DNA of 64,000 bases from Paratinospora sagittata (lineage: Eukaryota; Streptophyta; Magnoliopsida; Ranunculales; Menispermaceae): contig CM069596.1 in assembly GCA_035771175.1 (NCBI GenBank), positions 13,535,001 to 13,599,000 on the forward strand, in the 5' to 3' direction. Numbering within the stretch: position 1 is the first letter of the stretch; each line of letters opens with the position of its first letter. Shown here in pieces: positions 1-12,767 of the stretch. The position numbers and the translations under genes were made by a program. The notes below the pieces were generated by a model that was not told the origin of the DNA, ran no database searches, and saw only the letters and a list, made by a program, of their open reading frames with translations.

Positions 1-2535
1 CAAGTTTAAATACTTAAACCAACTTTAAAGACATTTTGAACATGTTTAAAACATAGTAAATGAAGAGGAACCACGTGTAAAACACTCGATGAATACAAAT
101 AAAATAAAATGATCAAAGCATACGATAAAAGACGTGAACCGGATGAAATCAATGCAAAGTTGGTAACGTAAGTGCATGATAAACAATAATATAGATATGC
201 ATGTGTTGGCCCAGATATATCCAAGAGGGGGGTGAATTGAACACTTAGACGATTTAGAAAATAATAACAATGGCAAAGATATAGTGCAGAAAATAAACAA
301 ATATGCACAGTCAATTTATAGTGGTTCGACTACTTGCCTACATCCATTACCTAACCTTCTCAGTTAGGATTTTAACCTTGTCACTAAGGGATTCTCTTAC
401 GGGTGAGAATCGAACCATTACACCTTTTCTCAACTTGCGGGTGTGAGAACAACCGTTACACTGCTCAGCTTACAGGCGTGAGACCAACCTATCTTAACTT
501 ACGGGTGTGAGAACTACCTTTTCTCAACTTACGAGTGTGAGAAGTCCTGACTTTGTTGAATATAAAATATCAACTCAGTAGTTTATCTTACTACTATTAC
601 AACCTTCATACAATATACAGGATATGAAATTGAATACAACTGTATCCTATGAACTATCTCTCAAATTACTCTTTCAGCAAGAATGATATAAGTTAAAACA
701 CTGCTGAACGATTTGAGTGAAAACAGTTTAAGACTTCAAATAGATCTTCAGATAAAGATAGAATGTTAGCTCAGTATGAAAATCTTTTGAATACGTAAAG
801 TCTCAAAGAAAACTACTGTGACAACAGATCAACTTATACGTTTTCTTGACCAGATGAAAATTCAACTAACTTTCAAAAAATGTTTTAGCTCAGAGAATTT
901 TCGGTGCTTAACAAATTGTTAAGTGTCTATATTTATAGACATGTAGAGATGAAGCTGTTGTTCATTTGAATTTGAAATTCAAATATGAACATTTACTCGT
1001 AACAACTAGAATATATCACGAAAATGGCAACTGCACATTTCATGAATATTCGGATTTTCTCCGGATACACGAATAAGGAAAGTTTTAGAAGACATGGTTC
1101 GTGAATCAGAGAATATCTCTTACAAATACAGAAAATAGATTTTGTACAAAAATTTGTTTTGAAAAGGTGGCGAAAAATACGTACATGTCAGAACAGTAAA
1201 AATCTCATTTCTGTCGTTTTGTTACTTTGAGGGTGCTCATAGAACATCAGCGTCTTACTAAACAATGAAGTGAGGGCGCTACTAAGTAGTAAGCGTCCTG
1301 ACTTGCTTTGAAAATTAAATGACTTAAAGCATGAGGATGCTACTTCGCAGTAAGCGTCCTGCTTGGTGTTAAAACACAAAACATATGAGGGCGCTACTCA
1401 AGAGTAAGCGTCCTGAACTATTAAAAGCAGTTTTAAAACAATGTTTAAGCGCGCTGATGGACGGTGAGCATCCTGAAAGTTACATAAGTTGATTTTAAGG
1501 ATGAGGGCACTCCTATACAAGTAGCGTCCTGATAATTCATTCAACTTATAACTTATTAGAGTTCTTAAAGATAAAAATCACTTAAAGATAAAAAGATCTT
1601 TTAGCGAGCTGAAACTAAGTCAACGTCCTGACATTCTCAAAGGTTGATAAGCGAAAGGTCACTACTAACAAGTAAGTGTCCTTATTAGTCAGTTCAATTC
1701 AACCTTGAACGTCCTAACATCTTATCAGCATCCTGACTTATCAAGTCCAGGAGGGCGCTGCTAAAACATTAGCATCCTGAAAGACTTTATAAAAACGATT
1801 TTTGATTTCTCGATTAAAACACAATAAAACATAATGTTTCTTTTAATCAAATCAAATACTTTAGAAATCATAAGGTACGATTAAAATGTTACGATTAAAA
1901 TATGCAAATGATAAAAATCTTGCCGAGAGTAAGTTGATCGATAGACCTTACAATTTAAGTACTGATAGACTTGGAACTTCATTTTTTTGTTCAATAGGCT
2001 TGTGATCTCAGTTCCTTGATCTTGATTCTTGATAAATCTGAAACACTTAATAAGATCATTAGATAGACCAACTGGAGATATTTGGAATCATTAAAACCTT
2101 CATATCATGGGGTTTATTGAGATAACGACATGAATAACAACCTAATCTATATGATTGCATGATAAACAAGATAATCTACGTGCATGTATGATCAATATAA
2201 ATGATATAACACGTGCATGATTATCTAATAACCTATATGCAAGTATAATAATGATGTGTGCATAATTTTGAAAAGATTCAAATTATACTGTGTTTGGAAT
2301 AAGTAAATATTACTTTATAGCACTAAGATTCTAGACAAAAGATTACAGACTTGAAGCTCTTTATTCTTTGTGCTTTATTGTTCTATCCTCACGCTTTGAC
2401 ATAGTAGTTGAATCCATCTGATATAGCTAGTTAACACTAAAACAACTCAGTCAAAGATATTAGTACCGTGATTATATTGTTTGTTAGCATCAAAACACTT
2501 AGGAGAATACTAAGTGGAAACCACTTAGGTCAACA
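1..2535 (-). mobile_element. 3' LTR of element B, cut by window start
   Basis: This is the sense-downstream LTR of a minus-strand LTR element. Its right edge is ...AGGTCAACA at 2535, followed by a reverse-complement polypurine tract (ATCTCCCCCATTTTTGATG from 2536), the normal order for a 3' LTR read on the minus strand. Positions 1-203 and 2128-2510 match 20137-20712, which is the partner 5' LTR. The match is broken only by the solo LTR at 204-2127. The left part of this LTR lies outside the window. Assignment to copia rests on the LTR end motif, the polypurine tract and the gag remnants further right. Confidence 0.75.
204..2127 (-). mobile_element. Solo LTR of family A inside the element B LTR
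   Basis: It begins TGTTGGCCCAGATATATCC and ends ...ATTGAGATAACG, with the last base apparently mutated from A. It is flanked by GCATG (199-203) and ACATG (2128-2132), a five-base target duplication with one transition. Read on the minus strand it matches the LTRs of the nested element at 46045-55102 in length (1924 versus 1957 and 1915 bp) and motif order. No internal sequence is present, so it is a solo LTR, presumably left by LTR-LTR recombination. The unoccupied site is preserved at about 20340 in the partner LTR of element B. A TATA-like TCTATAAATATAG lies near 925-937 (minus). An array of GGACGCT/AGCGCCC units fills about 1225-1785. Confidence 0.85.
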
Positions 2536-5500
2536 ATCTCCCCCATTTTTGATGATGACAAATAATATAAACTTGATAAACAAACAATCAAATAATATTC
2601 ATAGCATGATTCTTAGGATATTAAAAACACACATACTATGACATGCTTTAAGACAAATTCGGATTGTTTATCAAGATTCAAATAATTCTCCCCCCTTTGA
2701 TATCATAAAAAAGGATCTAAGAATTTTCTAAATTCTCATGAAGAAATACCTAGGACATAACATCAAAACACAAGAGCTCCCCCTTTCTAAAAGAGATGAA
2801 GACTCCCCCTAAGTCTATGCATTCAATATTCAAGAGAATTCATGATATATAATCAAGATGAAACACATGAATATATAGATGATGCCATATCACAAGACAA
2901 GTCATGAGAATCAAGAATTTGAAGCACACGGAGAAATGTAAACATGATAAGTATTGGAAGAATTCAGCTCAAAAACATACATGGGCTAGCTAGATAAGAT
3001 TTAGAATAAATGCATAGCATAGCCAATGAGATGTACATGTAGATGCATATACAAGATAAAATCTATAAGAAGCATCTAGACATGTAAGAATAAGAATGAG
3101 ATTTGCCAAAATAAATTTGATTCACAAGGAGTTTGTGCATAGACAAATTCATCTTAAGATGATAGACGTAAGCATGATCAATTATACGCAGTGCCTAAGA
3201 TGATATATGCTTTATCATTTATATCAAACAAGCATAAGCATGGGCATATACCAAAAATATAGCATAGGTAAAGATTTTAAGATTAAAGCATGGCCTAGCT
3301 ATTTTGATTCTAATTAGATGCAAAAGATGATTTGAAAAGCATAAGGCATCAATTAGAGATCAATGTTCAAAAACATTTGATGCATATAGAATTAGAAATT
3401 CAAATGTTGCATCAATGTCATGCATAAATGGAAACTCATGCCGAAAATGTATAAATATGTGCAAGGGTAATTTCTTTCCAATAAATTAGGCAAGTAAGAG
3501 TGAATTTGAGCATAGCCTAAGTCATGGATTCAAAGTGATGCATTTATAAGGTGTTAATCATGTATCATGCATACTTGAATCATGTATATGTGAATCATGA
3601 ATACAAAAAAGTGATATTTAAATTGACACAAGCATGATCACAATTCAAGGAAGATAGCATGAGCAAGAAAATATTATGCCTAAGTGAGGCTTAGCTATCA
3701 ATTACTCATATGGATGTTGTGGAAAAATCAAGAATTATAGACAGCCATGAAAGCAAAGATTTTCAATTGGTTTGTATTAGTGTAAAGTTTAAAACCAATG
3801 AAAATTCATATAAACAAGAAAGATTGATGTGTGTTACAAGCATGGTTTAGTGCAATCAATCAATCTTGAAACTGATTTTCCATATGCGCATGGCATGGCA
3901 TCAAGTGACTATACTAGACATCATAGATATGAGTTTTAAACAATGAAGAGACTATACTAGGCATTCATGTTTTTATGTCACACGTTTTTTTTGATAAAAA
4001 AAAATGCCTAAGACATGATTATGTTAACTTAAGTAGACATGTTAATCAGCTACTTGTACACCTAGTGATCAAATTTAAGCACAAAGTTAACAACATAAAA
4101 AAGTATGTGTCATAAAAGATATATAATCATAACTTTACGCACATACATCTTTAAAATGTATTTTCCTAAAAATATTTTTGATGAAGTGCAAAGGAAAAAC
4201 ATTTTAGAGGAAAATCTTTGATGATAAGTGATAAGACATATACGAAGATCAATGAACACACTTATCAATAATATTTACCATGTTTTCAAAAAATAAATGA
4301 AGATGCAACATATGGCAAATGAATGAATGAATTAGATATAAGATGTGAATAGAATGTTCATTCAAGTCGTTATCCATTCTAGTTGACTAAATCTATTAGT
4401 GTAATAGTCATTGAGGCTCATGATCAACTAGGTCTTCTTAGATTGAATTCGTCATGAAAAATTTATATTTGATAGCAAGAGAAAAATTCAAATATAACCT
4501 ATGACAATGACTAAAATTTCATAAAATTAAAGATTTAAGTCAAGATAGTCATCCCATATTAGTTTCTTTCAAGATGGAGTGAATAAATATAAATTAAGAT
4601 GTGTATCAATTTCACTCAATCACCCTAGAAGGATACTAGTTATGATCAAATACGTTTTCATGATTGTTTAAGATTTAAGATAAGCACATCAATCATATAT
4701 CAAAGCTCATAATGAATCATGAAGCTATATATGCAAGCGCAAAGTATCGAAGAATCAAACTTTTAGCATAGGAGCATGCATGGAGTGAACACATAGGCAT
4801 AATCATGACAAGAAGATAAAGATGGCAAGTACAAGTCATGACATGACAAAGTAGTTTAAACATGTGTCCTTCTAATATGATAGACAAATATAGACGTTCA
4901 TTCAATCATAGAATGAGACAAAGCATTCATGATATCATATAAGCATGATGATACGAGATAAGATAAGTTATACTTACATCAAAGCTTAGTCATGAAAGCT
5001 AACATGTTCATTTTTTTTAAGTAAATGACTAAGTTTTGTTTTGATTGAAGATGCAAGATCTTTTTAGTCATTTGAACTTGATTATCTTTAAAAGAATGAA
5101 TATAGTGAAGTATGAAATTAAGCACATGATATTCATTCAAATAGAACAAATGAGGTCTAAGCCTTATAAAGTAATATGAATTATGTGAAGGCTTATGTGA
5201 GTGAGTTATTCTTAAGAGAGTAAGACATTTTAGAACAAGTTTTATTCTTAAAGAATAACTAATGATTTCTAGAGACAAAGGATTTGACTTTAATTTAAGG
5301 TCTCTAAGAGATCATTTTTAATTTTACTTTGTTTGATGCTTAAGATATATATTTAATTAAGCTCAAAGAAAGGATCAACTTATCTTACCCTTAATAACCC
5401 ATTTTCTATGACATAACTCAAAATCATTACAAAGCCTAGGGTTATATAAGTGGGGTTTACTTAGTTGAGATTGAGACGTAACCTTTTTGAGGTCTTCTTA

Positions 5501-5642
5501 TAGTTGCTAAGAATTCCAAATTCTTAGACTCGGTATGGTCATCTCCAAGGAAGTGAATGCGATAATGAATGACAATGACTGAATAATATTTGAAGTACAT
5601 GTCACTCCAACTATTTAATGTCTTGTATTTTCAAATGATATA
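2536..5642 (-). mobile_element. Internal region of element B, left part, no recognisable coding
   Basis: About 3.1 kb of AT-rich, catg-rich sequence between the polypurine tract of element B and the Tat insertion. I read both strands and found no reverse transcriptase, integrase, protease or zinc-knuckle motif. The short open frames at 4717-4905 and 4979-5278 (minus) lack any family signature and look like chance. With the gag remnants at 17101-18239 this suggests a non-autonomous element with a large non-coding interior. Loss of pol by deletion is also possible. Confidence 0.5.
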
Positions 5643-6576
5643 TGTTGGATTATATACCGAGCATAAGACATGTCAGCCACGCTTGTTTCACCAAGTAGGA
5701 TGTAATACAGACTAGGTAGATATACCGACTTGATTTGAACAAAGAATATAGATCTACTCAACCATGCACACAGCTCGAGACATGGTCGATCCTACCGACC
5801 TGTACGACATATTATTCGCCATGATGACCAGATCAACATGAGAGAGCTCCAAGTCGGTGGGTTGGGATATTGACTTGGATGACAGGTCAGCAACTATAAA
5901 ACCACAACATCAACCCAGTTGGACATGATGTGTCCTGTTGACCTAGATATATTGACCTTCTTTCCAACTATATCTTTACTTACAAGCAGACCGAATGGAA
6001 AACTCCAGATCGGCATACTGATCTGAATAGGTCCACGATTCTGAAATGGATGACGACCAAACGCAAGTTCAGATTGGGATAAGGCGTGATCAACTGCGAT
6101 AAGATTGAGATTTACTCCGTATTCGACTGTGATAAGGCCTTAAGCTCTACTGGTTCGACTAGGAGACTACTAAGTCATCCTAATCCCATAAGGATCACAC
6201 CAGATCTTCCTAATTCTACTAGGAATCAAATGTTCTCTTTCAGCACGAGAGTGATTCCTGATTCTACAACAACTCTACTACAAGGCCAAAGACCTCAAGC
6301 CCTCTATATAAAAAGACCATAATCCCTAAAAGGGAGGTAAACAATTCGCGACCTAGTTTAGTACTATTGACTCTACGAAGCTCTGAACTAACTTAGGCAT
6401 CGGGGGGTCTTTGGCCGACACTACACCAGTGTTCCTTACGATAACCTATTCTCTCTTGTTTTCTTTCTCTCAGATAATCGACCTCCGACGATCTCTCCAG
6501 CACTCCGATGAGTTCCAGATCAACATTTGTCTTCCACCTCATAGTCTACTGGTGTTGGTCAAATCTTGCACCAACA
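5643..6576 (+). repeat. 5' LTR of the Tat element
   Basis: Runs from TGTTGGATTATATACC to ...TTGCACCAACA. A TATA box (CTATATAAAAAG, about 6304-6315) places the expected transcription start near 6335. Against the 3' LTR, the first ~230 bp show about 18 transitions and 2 transversions by eye, suggesting decay of methylated DNA after insertion. Confidence 0.93.
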
Positions 6577-6599
6577 TTTGGAGCGTTTGTGGGGATCGA
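6577..6599 (+). other. Primer binding site of the Tat element
   Basis: The sequence after the LTR, TTTGGAGCGTTTGTGGGGAT, follows the pattern usual for Tat-type gypsy elements (TTGGCGCC..TGTGGGGA) with a few changes. It marks the start of the internal region. The tRNA species is not assigned. Confidence 0.75.
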
Positions 6600-6628
6600 C
6601 ATTGCAGGTCAAAAATAGTTGTGCCGTC

Positions 6629-8100
6629 ATGAGTCAGCAGGAAAAATTACCAGTTAAGGTGGAGCCCTTCGCCACACCGATGGCACCCCAAACAGAGGGG
6701 AAGACCACTAAAAAAGCAGTCAAAGAACTCTGCTCAAAAATCAAGGTTGACCTCCATAGAGAAGAACTTGGAGAAAATTTCACTAAACGTCTTGGAGCAG
6801 CAACGGGTATTAAGGGAGGTACTCCCCCTTCGAGCACTTCATAGCCACCTACCACCTCCTAGCCTTCGACCTCAAAAGGGGAAAGATAGTAGGTGCCAAA
6901 GTGTAACCTCGAGGAAGAGGTCGGTATCGGGGAAACAACTTTTGAACGCAAATCGTAAGTATTTATCTGCTAAAGATTTGCGCCACTCGTTAGACGCCAA
7001 GAAAAGTCACAGCTCGGTGTTCTTCCGGATCAGTTCAACTTTTACGAAAAAGCCGAGATCTACAAAACCTACCTCATACAGGTCGGTATCGTCAAAAAGA
7101 GCTGCAGTAGGATATTCAGGCCCTGTCAGGTCGGTGCCACAAAAGTCGTACGGTTTAGAGCGTTATGAGACTACTAGATCCGCACCTCGACACTACCACG
7201 AGTATAAGGAACTCCCTTCTCCCTTAATCGAAGATATACTCCAGACACCGCTACCAAAGAACGTGAAGACCGCATAAGTCAGGACGTACAATGGGAAGGT
7301 GGACCCTAGAGAGCACATCGAGAACTACAAGTCCAGGATGGAATTCAAGGGCTATGACGACGCCACCATGTGCAAGGGTTTCCAGACCACCCTTGGTGGA
7401 CCAACTCGGAAGTGGCACTGGAAGCTCATAATTGGTTCTATATGTTCTTTTGGGCACTTAACTCACAAGTTCATGAATCACTTTGCTAGAAAAAAGGAGA
7501 GGGAGAAACCCGTAAACAACTTGCTTGCTATCGGGCAAAAAAAAGGTGAAACTCTGAAGGAATACCTCTGTTGTTTCGATGATGTACGAGTCGAGTAGAC
7601 GACTATGATGACAAGATGACGATAACAGCTTTCCTCGTAGGATTAAAGCCCGAGAGCTTTCACTATTCCCTTGGAAAAAAGAAAGCCCGGACCTATGAAA
7701 ATATCTTGGACCAAGCAGAGAAGTACATCAATGTCGATGAGTAGAATGATGCAAAGCAAGGGCAATATGGGTCCCCAAAAAGCTCGAAGAAAGAGAAGAA
7801 GCGAGAAAGGGAATATGACTCGAAGAAGGACAACCGAGGCAGAAAGAGATCAGACGTTGGCGGTCGAAAGCAGAGGAGTAACAAAGTACACCAGAATGTT
7901 TACTCCAACTACACGCATCTTACTGCCTCACGAGAGCAGGTTCTCCTGAAGATTCAGAACATAGACTACATCTGATGGCCAAAAAAGCTGAAAACACCTG
8001 CAGAGAAGAGAGATAAGTAAAAGTATTACCTGTATTATTGAGCCACGATTACGACACCGACCAGTGCTACGACCTCAAGTAGGAGATCGAGACGTTAATT
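6629..8100 (+). pseudogene. gag: Tat gag polyprotein segment (broken)
   Basis: The likely start is the ATG of MSQQEKLPVK at 6629. The reading then moves between frames (6629-6844, 6747-7277, 7299-7598). The capsid segment at 7299-7598 has the Retrotrans_gag signature: DPREHIENYKSRM, then CKGFQTTLGG and a GETLKEYL motif. Downstream 7680-7980 encodes a Lys/Arg-rich stretch and YTHLTASREQVLLKIQ, typical of Tat gag ahead of the knuckle. A zinc-knuckle remnant (HDYDTDQCYDLK) follows near 8047-8085. Several in-frame stops make this non-functional. Confidence 0.8.
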
Positions 8101-8112
8101 CCTAAAAGTCAT

Positions 8113-8907
8113 TTGAAGGAGCTCGTGAAGGACTCCAACTGGCAGAGGACTTTAGAAAATGACCAAGCCAGGCCAGTGGGCGAAATCATAACGATCTTTG
8201 GTGGAGACCAAATTGGTACTTCTAACTGGGCTATGAAGGCTTATGTCCGGGAATTCAGGTCGGAAGTCATGAACCTAGGGTACCGACCTGAGAAGCAGAA
8301 ACGATCAGATTTTGCGATTACCTTCACCGAAAAGGAGGCCCAAGACATACTCTGTCCGCACACCGACGCCCTAGTGGTCACGACCACCGTGGCTAACTAC
8401 AAAATCCGTCGGATGCTGGCCGACAATGACTACTTGACAAATATCCTTTACTGGTTAGCGTTCGAGAAATTGGGACTGACCAAGGATTAGTTGAGCCCGA
8501 TGGATGTCCCTCTGATTGGCTTCACTGGGAATAACATTATGTCGTAAAGAAGAATAACCTTGCCAGTGACAACAGAAGACTCAGAGCACAAGGTCACGAC
8601 CATGACCAACTCTTTGGTGGTAAGATGCCTTACTGTCTACAACGCCATTATTGGGAGATCACTTCTCAATAGTCTGAGGGATGTGGTATCAACCTATCAC
8701 CTAGCTTTAAAGTTCCCAGCAGAGCGAGGTGTCAGAGTGGTACGGGGCAGCCAAATAGAATCTCGACACTGTTATGTCACAACCTTGAAGAAAAAGACGA
8801 GGCATGAGGAAAGTTTCAAGATCACAGATGAGCAATTAATGTTGCTGAAACACCCAGCTAGCCCTGACCTCGACCCTAGAGAAGAGGTGTTGGGGCTGGA
8901 ACCCTAA
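8113..8907 (+). pseudogene. Tat aspartic protease region (broken)
   Basis: Two open stretches (8113-8490 and 8560-8907) match the protease part of Tat polyproteins: PVGEIITIFGG, then PHTDALVVTTTVANYKIRRML, then the flap-side motif ILYW. The active-site triplet expected near residue 100 reads DND where family members have D-T/N/S-G, so it is probably inactive. The 8560 segment (NAIIGRSLLNSLRDVVSTYH) is the linker leading into reverse transcriptase. A stop at 8488-8490 and a frame change separate the two parts. Confidence 0.75.
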
Positions 8908-9048
8908 GATGAATAGGCTGAGGCGCAGATCGACAAAAATCCAGTAAGGACTGTCAAGGTCGGTACATGTATGAGCCACTTCCTCACTGACTAGCTGGTC
9001 GGCCTCCTACGGGTGCATAAAGATATTTTTGCCTAGTCCCATGAAGAC

Positions 9049-9900
9049 ATGCCTAGTATACCAACCACCGTCATGGTACATCGTCTCAATGTCGAACTAG
9101 AGGCCATACCAGTTTGACAAAAGAGAAGGGCTCTCAGTTCCGATAGAACTCAAGGTCTACGGGAAGAGGTAGACAAACTACTAACGACAGGTTTCATCAG
9201 GGAAGTGCTCTATCCAGATTGGTTAGACAATGCGGTGATGGTAAAAAAACCCAATGAAAAATAGAGAACATGCGTTGACTTCACTAATCTGAACAAAGTC
9301 TGCCCAAAAGACAGTTTCCCATTGCCTAGCATTGATCAACTGGTGAATGCAACGACAGGTCATGAGCTGTTGAGATTCATGGATGCATACTCAGGGTACA
9401 ACCAGATTGTGTTGAGTCGTAGAGAGAAAGAAAAGACAGCCTTCATTACAGACCGAGGTCTGTATTGTTACAAGGTGATGCCCTTCAGCCTGAAGAATGC
9501 CGGGGCTACTTACCAGAGGCTGGTCGATTGCATGTTCACAAAGAATATTTAAATCAACATGGATGTCTACGTCGATGACATGTTGGTCAAAAGCGTGAAA
9601 GCGGAAACTGATCCTACCGACCTGGTAGACGTGTTTATGATACTTAGAAAGTATCACAAGAAGCTCAACCTGGCTAAATGCACTTTTGGAGTGAGCTCTG
9701 GTAAATTTTTGGGATTCCTTATTAATCAAAGTGGAATCGAGGCCAACCCTGACAAGATTCAGGCTCTGGTTGACATGAGGTCACCCTGGACCGTGAAAGA
9801 AGTCAAGAGGCTCACAGGGTGCGTAGCCACACCGAGCAAGTTCATCTCTGAGTCCACAGATAGATGCCTTCCATTTTTCAAGCTGATGAAGAAGAAGGCA
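9049..9900 (+). pseudogene. pol: Tat reverse transcriptase (broken)
   Basis: Recognisable in order: DMPSIPTTVMVHRLN at the N-side, TCVDFTNLNKVCPKDSFPLP, FMDAYSGYNQI (catalytic Asp block), PFSLKNAGATYQRL, and the YVDDMLVKS box at about 9571-9597 holding the two catalytic aspartates. A TAA at 9550-9552 falls just before the YVDD box, and other stops (for example after the NEK at about 9260) interrupt the N-terminal half. The tail covers the thumb/connection (GFLINQSGIEANPDKIQA). The catalytic residues remain but the frame is broken. Confidence 0.88.
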
Positions 9901-9919
9901 GTAGAATGGATCCCGGAGT

Positions 9920-10345
9920 GTGAGAAAGCTTCAGGAGCTAAAATCTTACCTAGGCCAGGCTCCTTTGCTCTCAAAACCTCTTCATGGAAACCAACTCTTC
10001 CTGTACCTGGAAATTTTAGAAGAAGCAGTCAGTTCTGCCTTGGTCAGGGAAAAACTAGGAAACCAGAAGGCGATATACTACATCAACAAGTCTCTACTCG
10101 ATGCAGAGACGAGATATCCGAAGATTGAAAAGCTTGCCCTCACACTAGTTACTCCAGCTCAGAAATTAAGACCCTATTTTCAGGCCCACACCATAGTCGT
10201 CCTCACCAAGCACCCGTTAAGACAGGTGTTCTTAAGGCCAGAGACATCTGGACGATTGACTAAGTGGGTCACTGAGTTGAGTGAATTCGACATTGAGTAC
10301 CGATCTCGTACAACTATGAAAGGTCAGGCTAGCAGGCTTTCTGTC
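9920..10345 (+). pseudogene. Tat RNase H domain (connection type)
   Basis: It follows reverse transcriptase in another frame. Visible motifs are LKSYLGQAPLLSKP, then QKAIYYINKSLLDAETRYPKIEKLALTL, then LTKHPLRQVF and GRLTKWVTELSEFDIEY, the usual RNase H order in gypsy elements. The frame differs from the preceding thumb segment, so a frameshift lies near 9900-9930. Confidence 0.82.
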
Positions 10346-10499
10346 CGAGCTGCCTCAGATAAATTGGCCTACCGAGCTTGGTCCTCAGGAAGCCTGAAAT
10401 CTGTTCGTCGACGATTCTTCCGGCAAACAGGTATGTGGAGCGGGAATAATACTCATATCCTCCAGAGGTGAGAAACATCTGTGTGCTCTTTGTTTTAGT

Positions 10500-10770
10500 T
10501 TCTTAGTATCCAATAACGAAGCAGAGTAAGAAGCACTTTTGGCTGGCATATGACTCACTCTTAGTTGGGGGGTAAGTTACATCAGAATATCAGGCCAAGG
10601 TTGACAGAATGCAAGCATATATGAAAGAAGCCTTGGCCATGCTGGGAAGGTTCAAGGAGTATGAGCTGACGCAAGTGCCAAGAACAGAAAATATCTTGGC
10701 CGATGCCCATTTTAAGCGTTGGCCTCCTCTTCCGAGGCCGAGCTCGTGATTTATGTCCCGGTGGAGTTTC
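10500..10770 (+). pseudogene. Second (archaeal-type) RNase H remnant of Tat
   Basis: Between the first RNase H and integrase the translation shows NNEAE*EALLAGI, then, after a frame change, SEYQAKVDRMQAYMKEALAM, a TQVPRTENILADA motif and a shifted ALASSSEAEL. This order (EAEYEALIAGL, SDSQLVVNQ, ..N..ADALA.LAS) is that of the additional RNase H known from the Tat lineage. It is strongly decayed. The lineage call rests on motif order, not alignment scores. Confidence 0.68.
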
Positions 10771-10779
10771 TACCAGAAA

Positions 10780-11975
10780 ATAGTTTTGGTAAAACTGGTA
10801 CCAACCAATAGGTTGGCAGCCTCAGCCAAAATCAATCGTGGATGGACTTGATTGAAAATTTTGTACGAAGTGGCAACCTTCCCATGGATAAGGTCAAAAC
10901 AAGAAAGGTGCGAAGACAAGCTGCCAGGTACTCTATAATAGATGATCAGCTCTATAGGCACTCTTGGAGGAGATTCATGCAGGCGTATGTGGCAACCATT
11001 CTGGCGGAAGGACTTTCGCATACAAGGTTATTCGTCAGGGGTATTATTGGCCAATGATCCACAAAGACGTTGTAAGGATAGCTCGAAAGCGCGACAGTTG
11101 TCAAAAACATGGAACAAACATCCGAACTCTAGCAGAAAATCTCTCGCCAATCTAAAGCCCATGGCCTTTTGCTCAGTAGGGGTAGATCTGATAGGACCCC
11201 TACCGACCTGTAAGGGACAAGTCAAGTTCGCAATTGTCGTTGTTGACTACTTTACTAAGTGGGCAAAGGCTGAACCTTTAGCACAGATTACTGAGCAGAA
11301 GACCACGCACTTCATCTCTGATAACGACAAACAATTCGACAACGCTAGGTCCCGATCATTTTGTGAAGACCTCGGTATTCGACACTTCTTTTCTACTCCA
11401 ACCCATCCTCAAGCCAATGGTTAGGTAGAAGCCATGAACGAAATCATCAAACATACATTGAAGGCCAGACTCGAGGAAAAGAAAGAAATGTGGGCCGAAG
11501 ATAAGCCGCAAGTCCTCTGGTCATACCTCACCACCTCCCGAACAGCGACAGGAGAAAGACCATTCTCCTTAGCTTTCGGGATGAAGGCTGTCATACCAAT
11601 GAAGCTCGGGATACCGACCTTGATGACCTCTTACGTCGACGAATCTAGGAATATGGAGGGTCAACATACCAACCTAGATCTACTCGAAGAAAAAAGAGAA
11701 CAGGCACAACTCAAACTAGCAGCATACTAGCATAGGGTCTCTAAATACTACAACACGAAGGTGAAACATAAAAGCTTCAAAGTTGGTGACATATTACTAA
11801 GAATGGTCATGCTGAACACACGTGAACCTGGAGAGGCTCCGCTCGGTCCCAACTGGGAAGGGCTTTACAAGATCACTGCAATACTTCGCACGGGCGTGTA
11901 TGAGCTCGAAGATCTATCAGGAAGAAGAATTTCTTAACCCTGGAATGCAGAGCACCTCAAGAAGTACTACCAATA
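10780..11975 (+). pseudogene. Tat integrase (broken)
   Basis: The zinc-binding N-domain is visible around 10960-11110 (HAGVCGNHSGG then YYWPMIHKD), with the first Cys of the CxxC pair replaced. The catalytic core follows at 11170-11730: GVDLIGPLPTCKGQVKFAIV with the first Asp, FISDNDKQFD with the second, and NG*VEAMNE with the Glu, where a TAG replaces a codon expected to be Gln. The C-terminal part (YYNTKVKHKSFKVGD, then GPNWEGLYKI and WNAEHLKKYY) ends near 11975. Confidence 0.85.
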
Positions 11976-12767
11976 GGCAATAACAGTAGCAGTAGCAGCT
12001 CAGTAGCTAGTTTCTAGTATCTATAGAGGTGTTTGTTGCGTCTAGTATTATTATCTAGTTTTTACAACAAGTGTTTACTCAAGAGTTTTTTACAATAAGC
12101 AAAAAGTTTAGTTCTACAAATCTACGTCTATGATCTACAGTTAAAGTGCCTTAGGACTACCGACTATATCGGAAGCCACCGAGAAGAAGGGCCCGAGCCC
12201 TAGAATGCCTTGGAGGTATCGAGCTTGTACCAATCAAGAAGATGACTACAGCCAAGAGTGCCTTGGGGTACTGACCTAGAAGGGCAGATACTTGAGAAAG
12301 AGGGGTGATCTACCCTTGAAGAGCCTGTACTGACCCAAAGGGGCAGATACCACTGAGAAGGAGGGGTAATCTACCCTTGAAGTGCCTTGGAGCGGTGAAC
12401 AAGCCTCTACCGAGAAGAGAACCTTTGGGTTTAGAACGCCTTGGGGGGTCAAATAGTCTCTACCGAGGTGAAATATCCGCCAACCCCGTATTTTGACAAA
12501 TACTTGGAGAAAACTAAACGACCTTATTTTTTGACAGACACTTGAAAAAAGCCAAGTAAAAAGCTCGAATACCACAAAAACTAAGAAAACAACAAGGGTA
12601 AATAATTACACAAAGTAAAAAGCTCGAAGTGCATGAAAAACAAATCTGAACAAAAAGATATGTCATTAAGATTGGAGCAAAATACAAGGTAGAACAAAAA
12701 AGAAGAAATCACTAAGTCACGCAGGCCCATAGCAAAAAAGAAATATAGCTGACACCGAGGAAACCCT
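11976..12767 (+). repeat. Non-coding spacer with direct repeats after pol
   Basis: No gene is visible here. Around 12230-12480 a unit of roughly 60-75 bp containing GGGCAGATAC and GAGGGGTGATCTACCCTTGAAG recurs imperfectly (12285 and 12345), with the phrase AGTGCCTTGG at several points. The spacer separates the sense pol from the antisense gene, so it may hold convergent transcript ends. That role is inference. Confidence 0.55.

Noticed and set aside
6..314. Minus-strand 102-codon frame at the window start
   Set aside because: It crosses the boundary between the element B LTR and solo LTR A; non-coding LTR sequence with chance openness.
1225..1785. CRISPR-like array (regular GC-rich repeats)
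   Set aside because: Units are short, degenerate, unevenly spaced and within a plant LTR; nothing prokaryotic is present.
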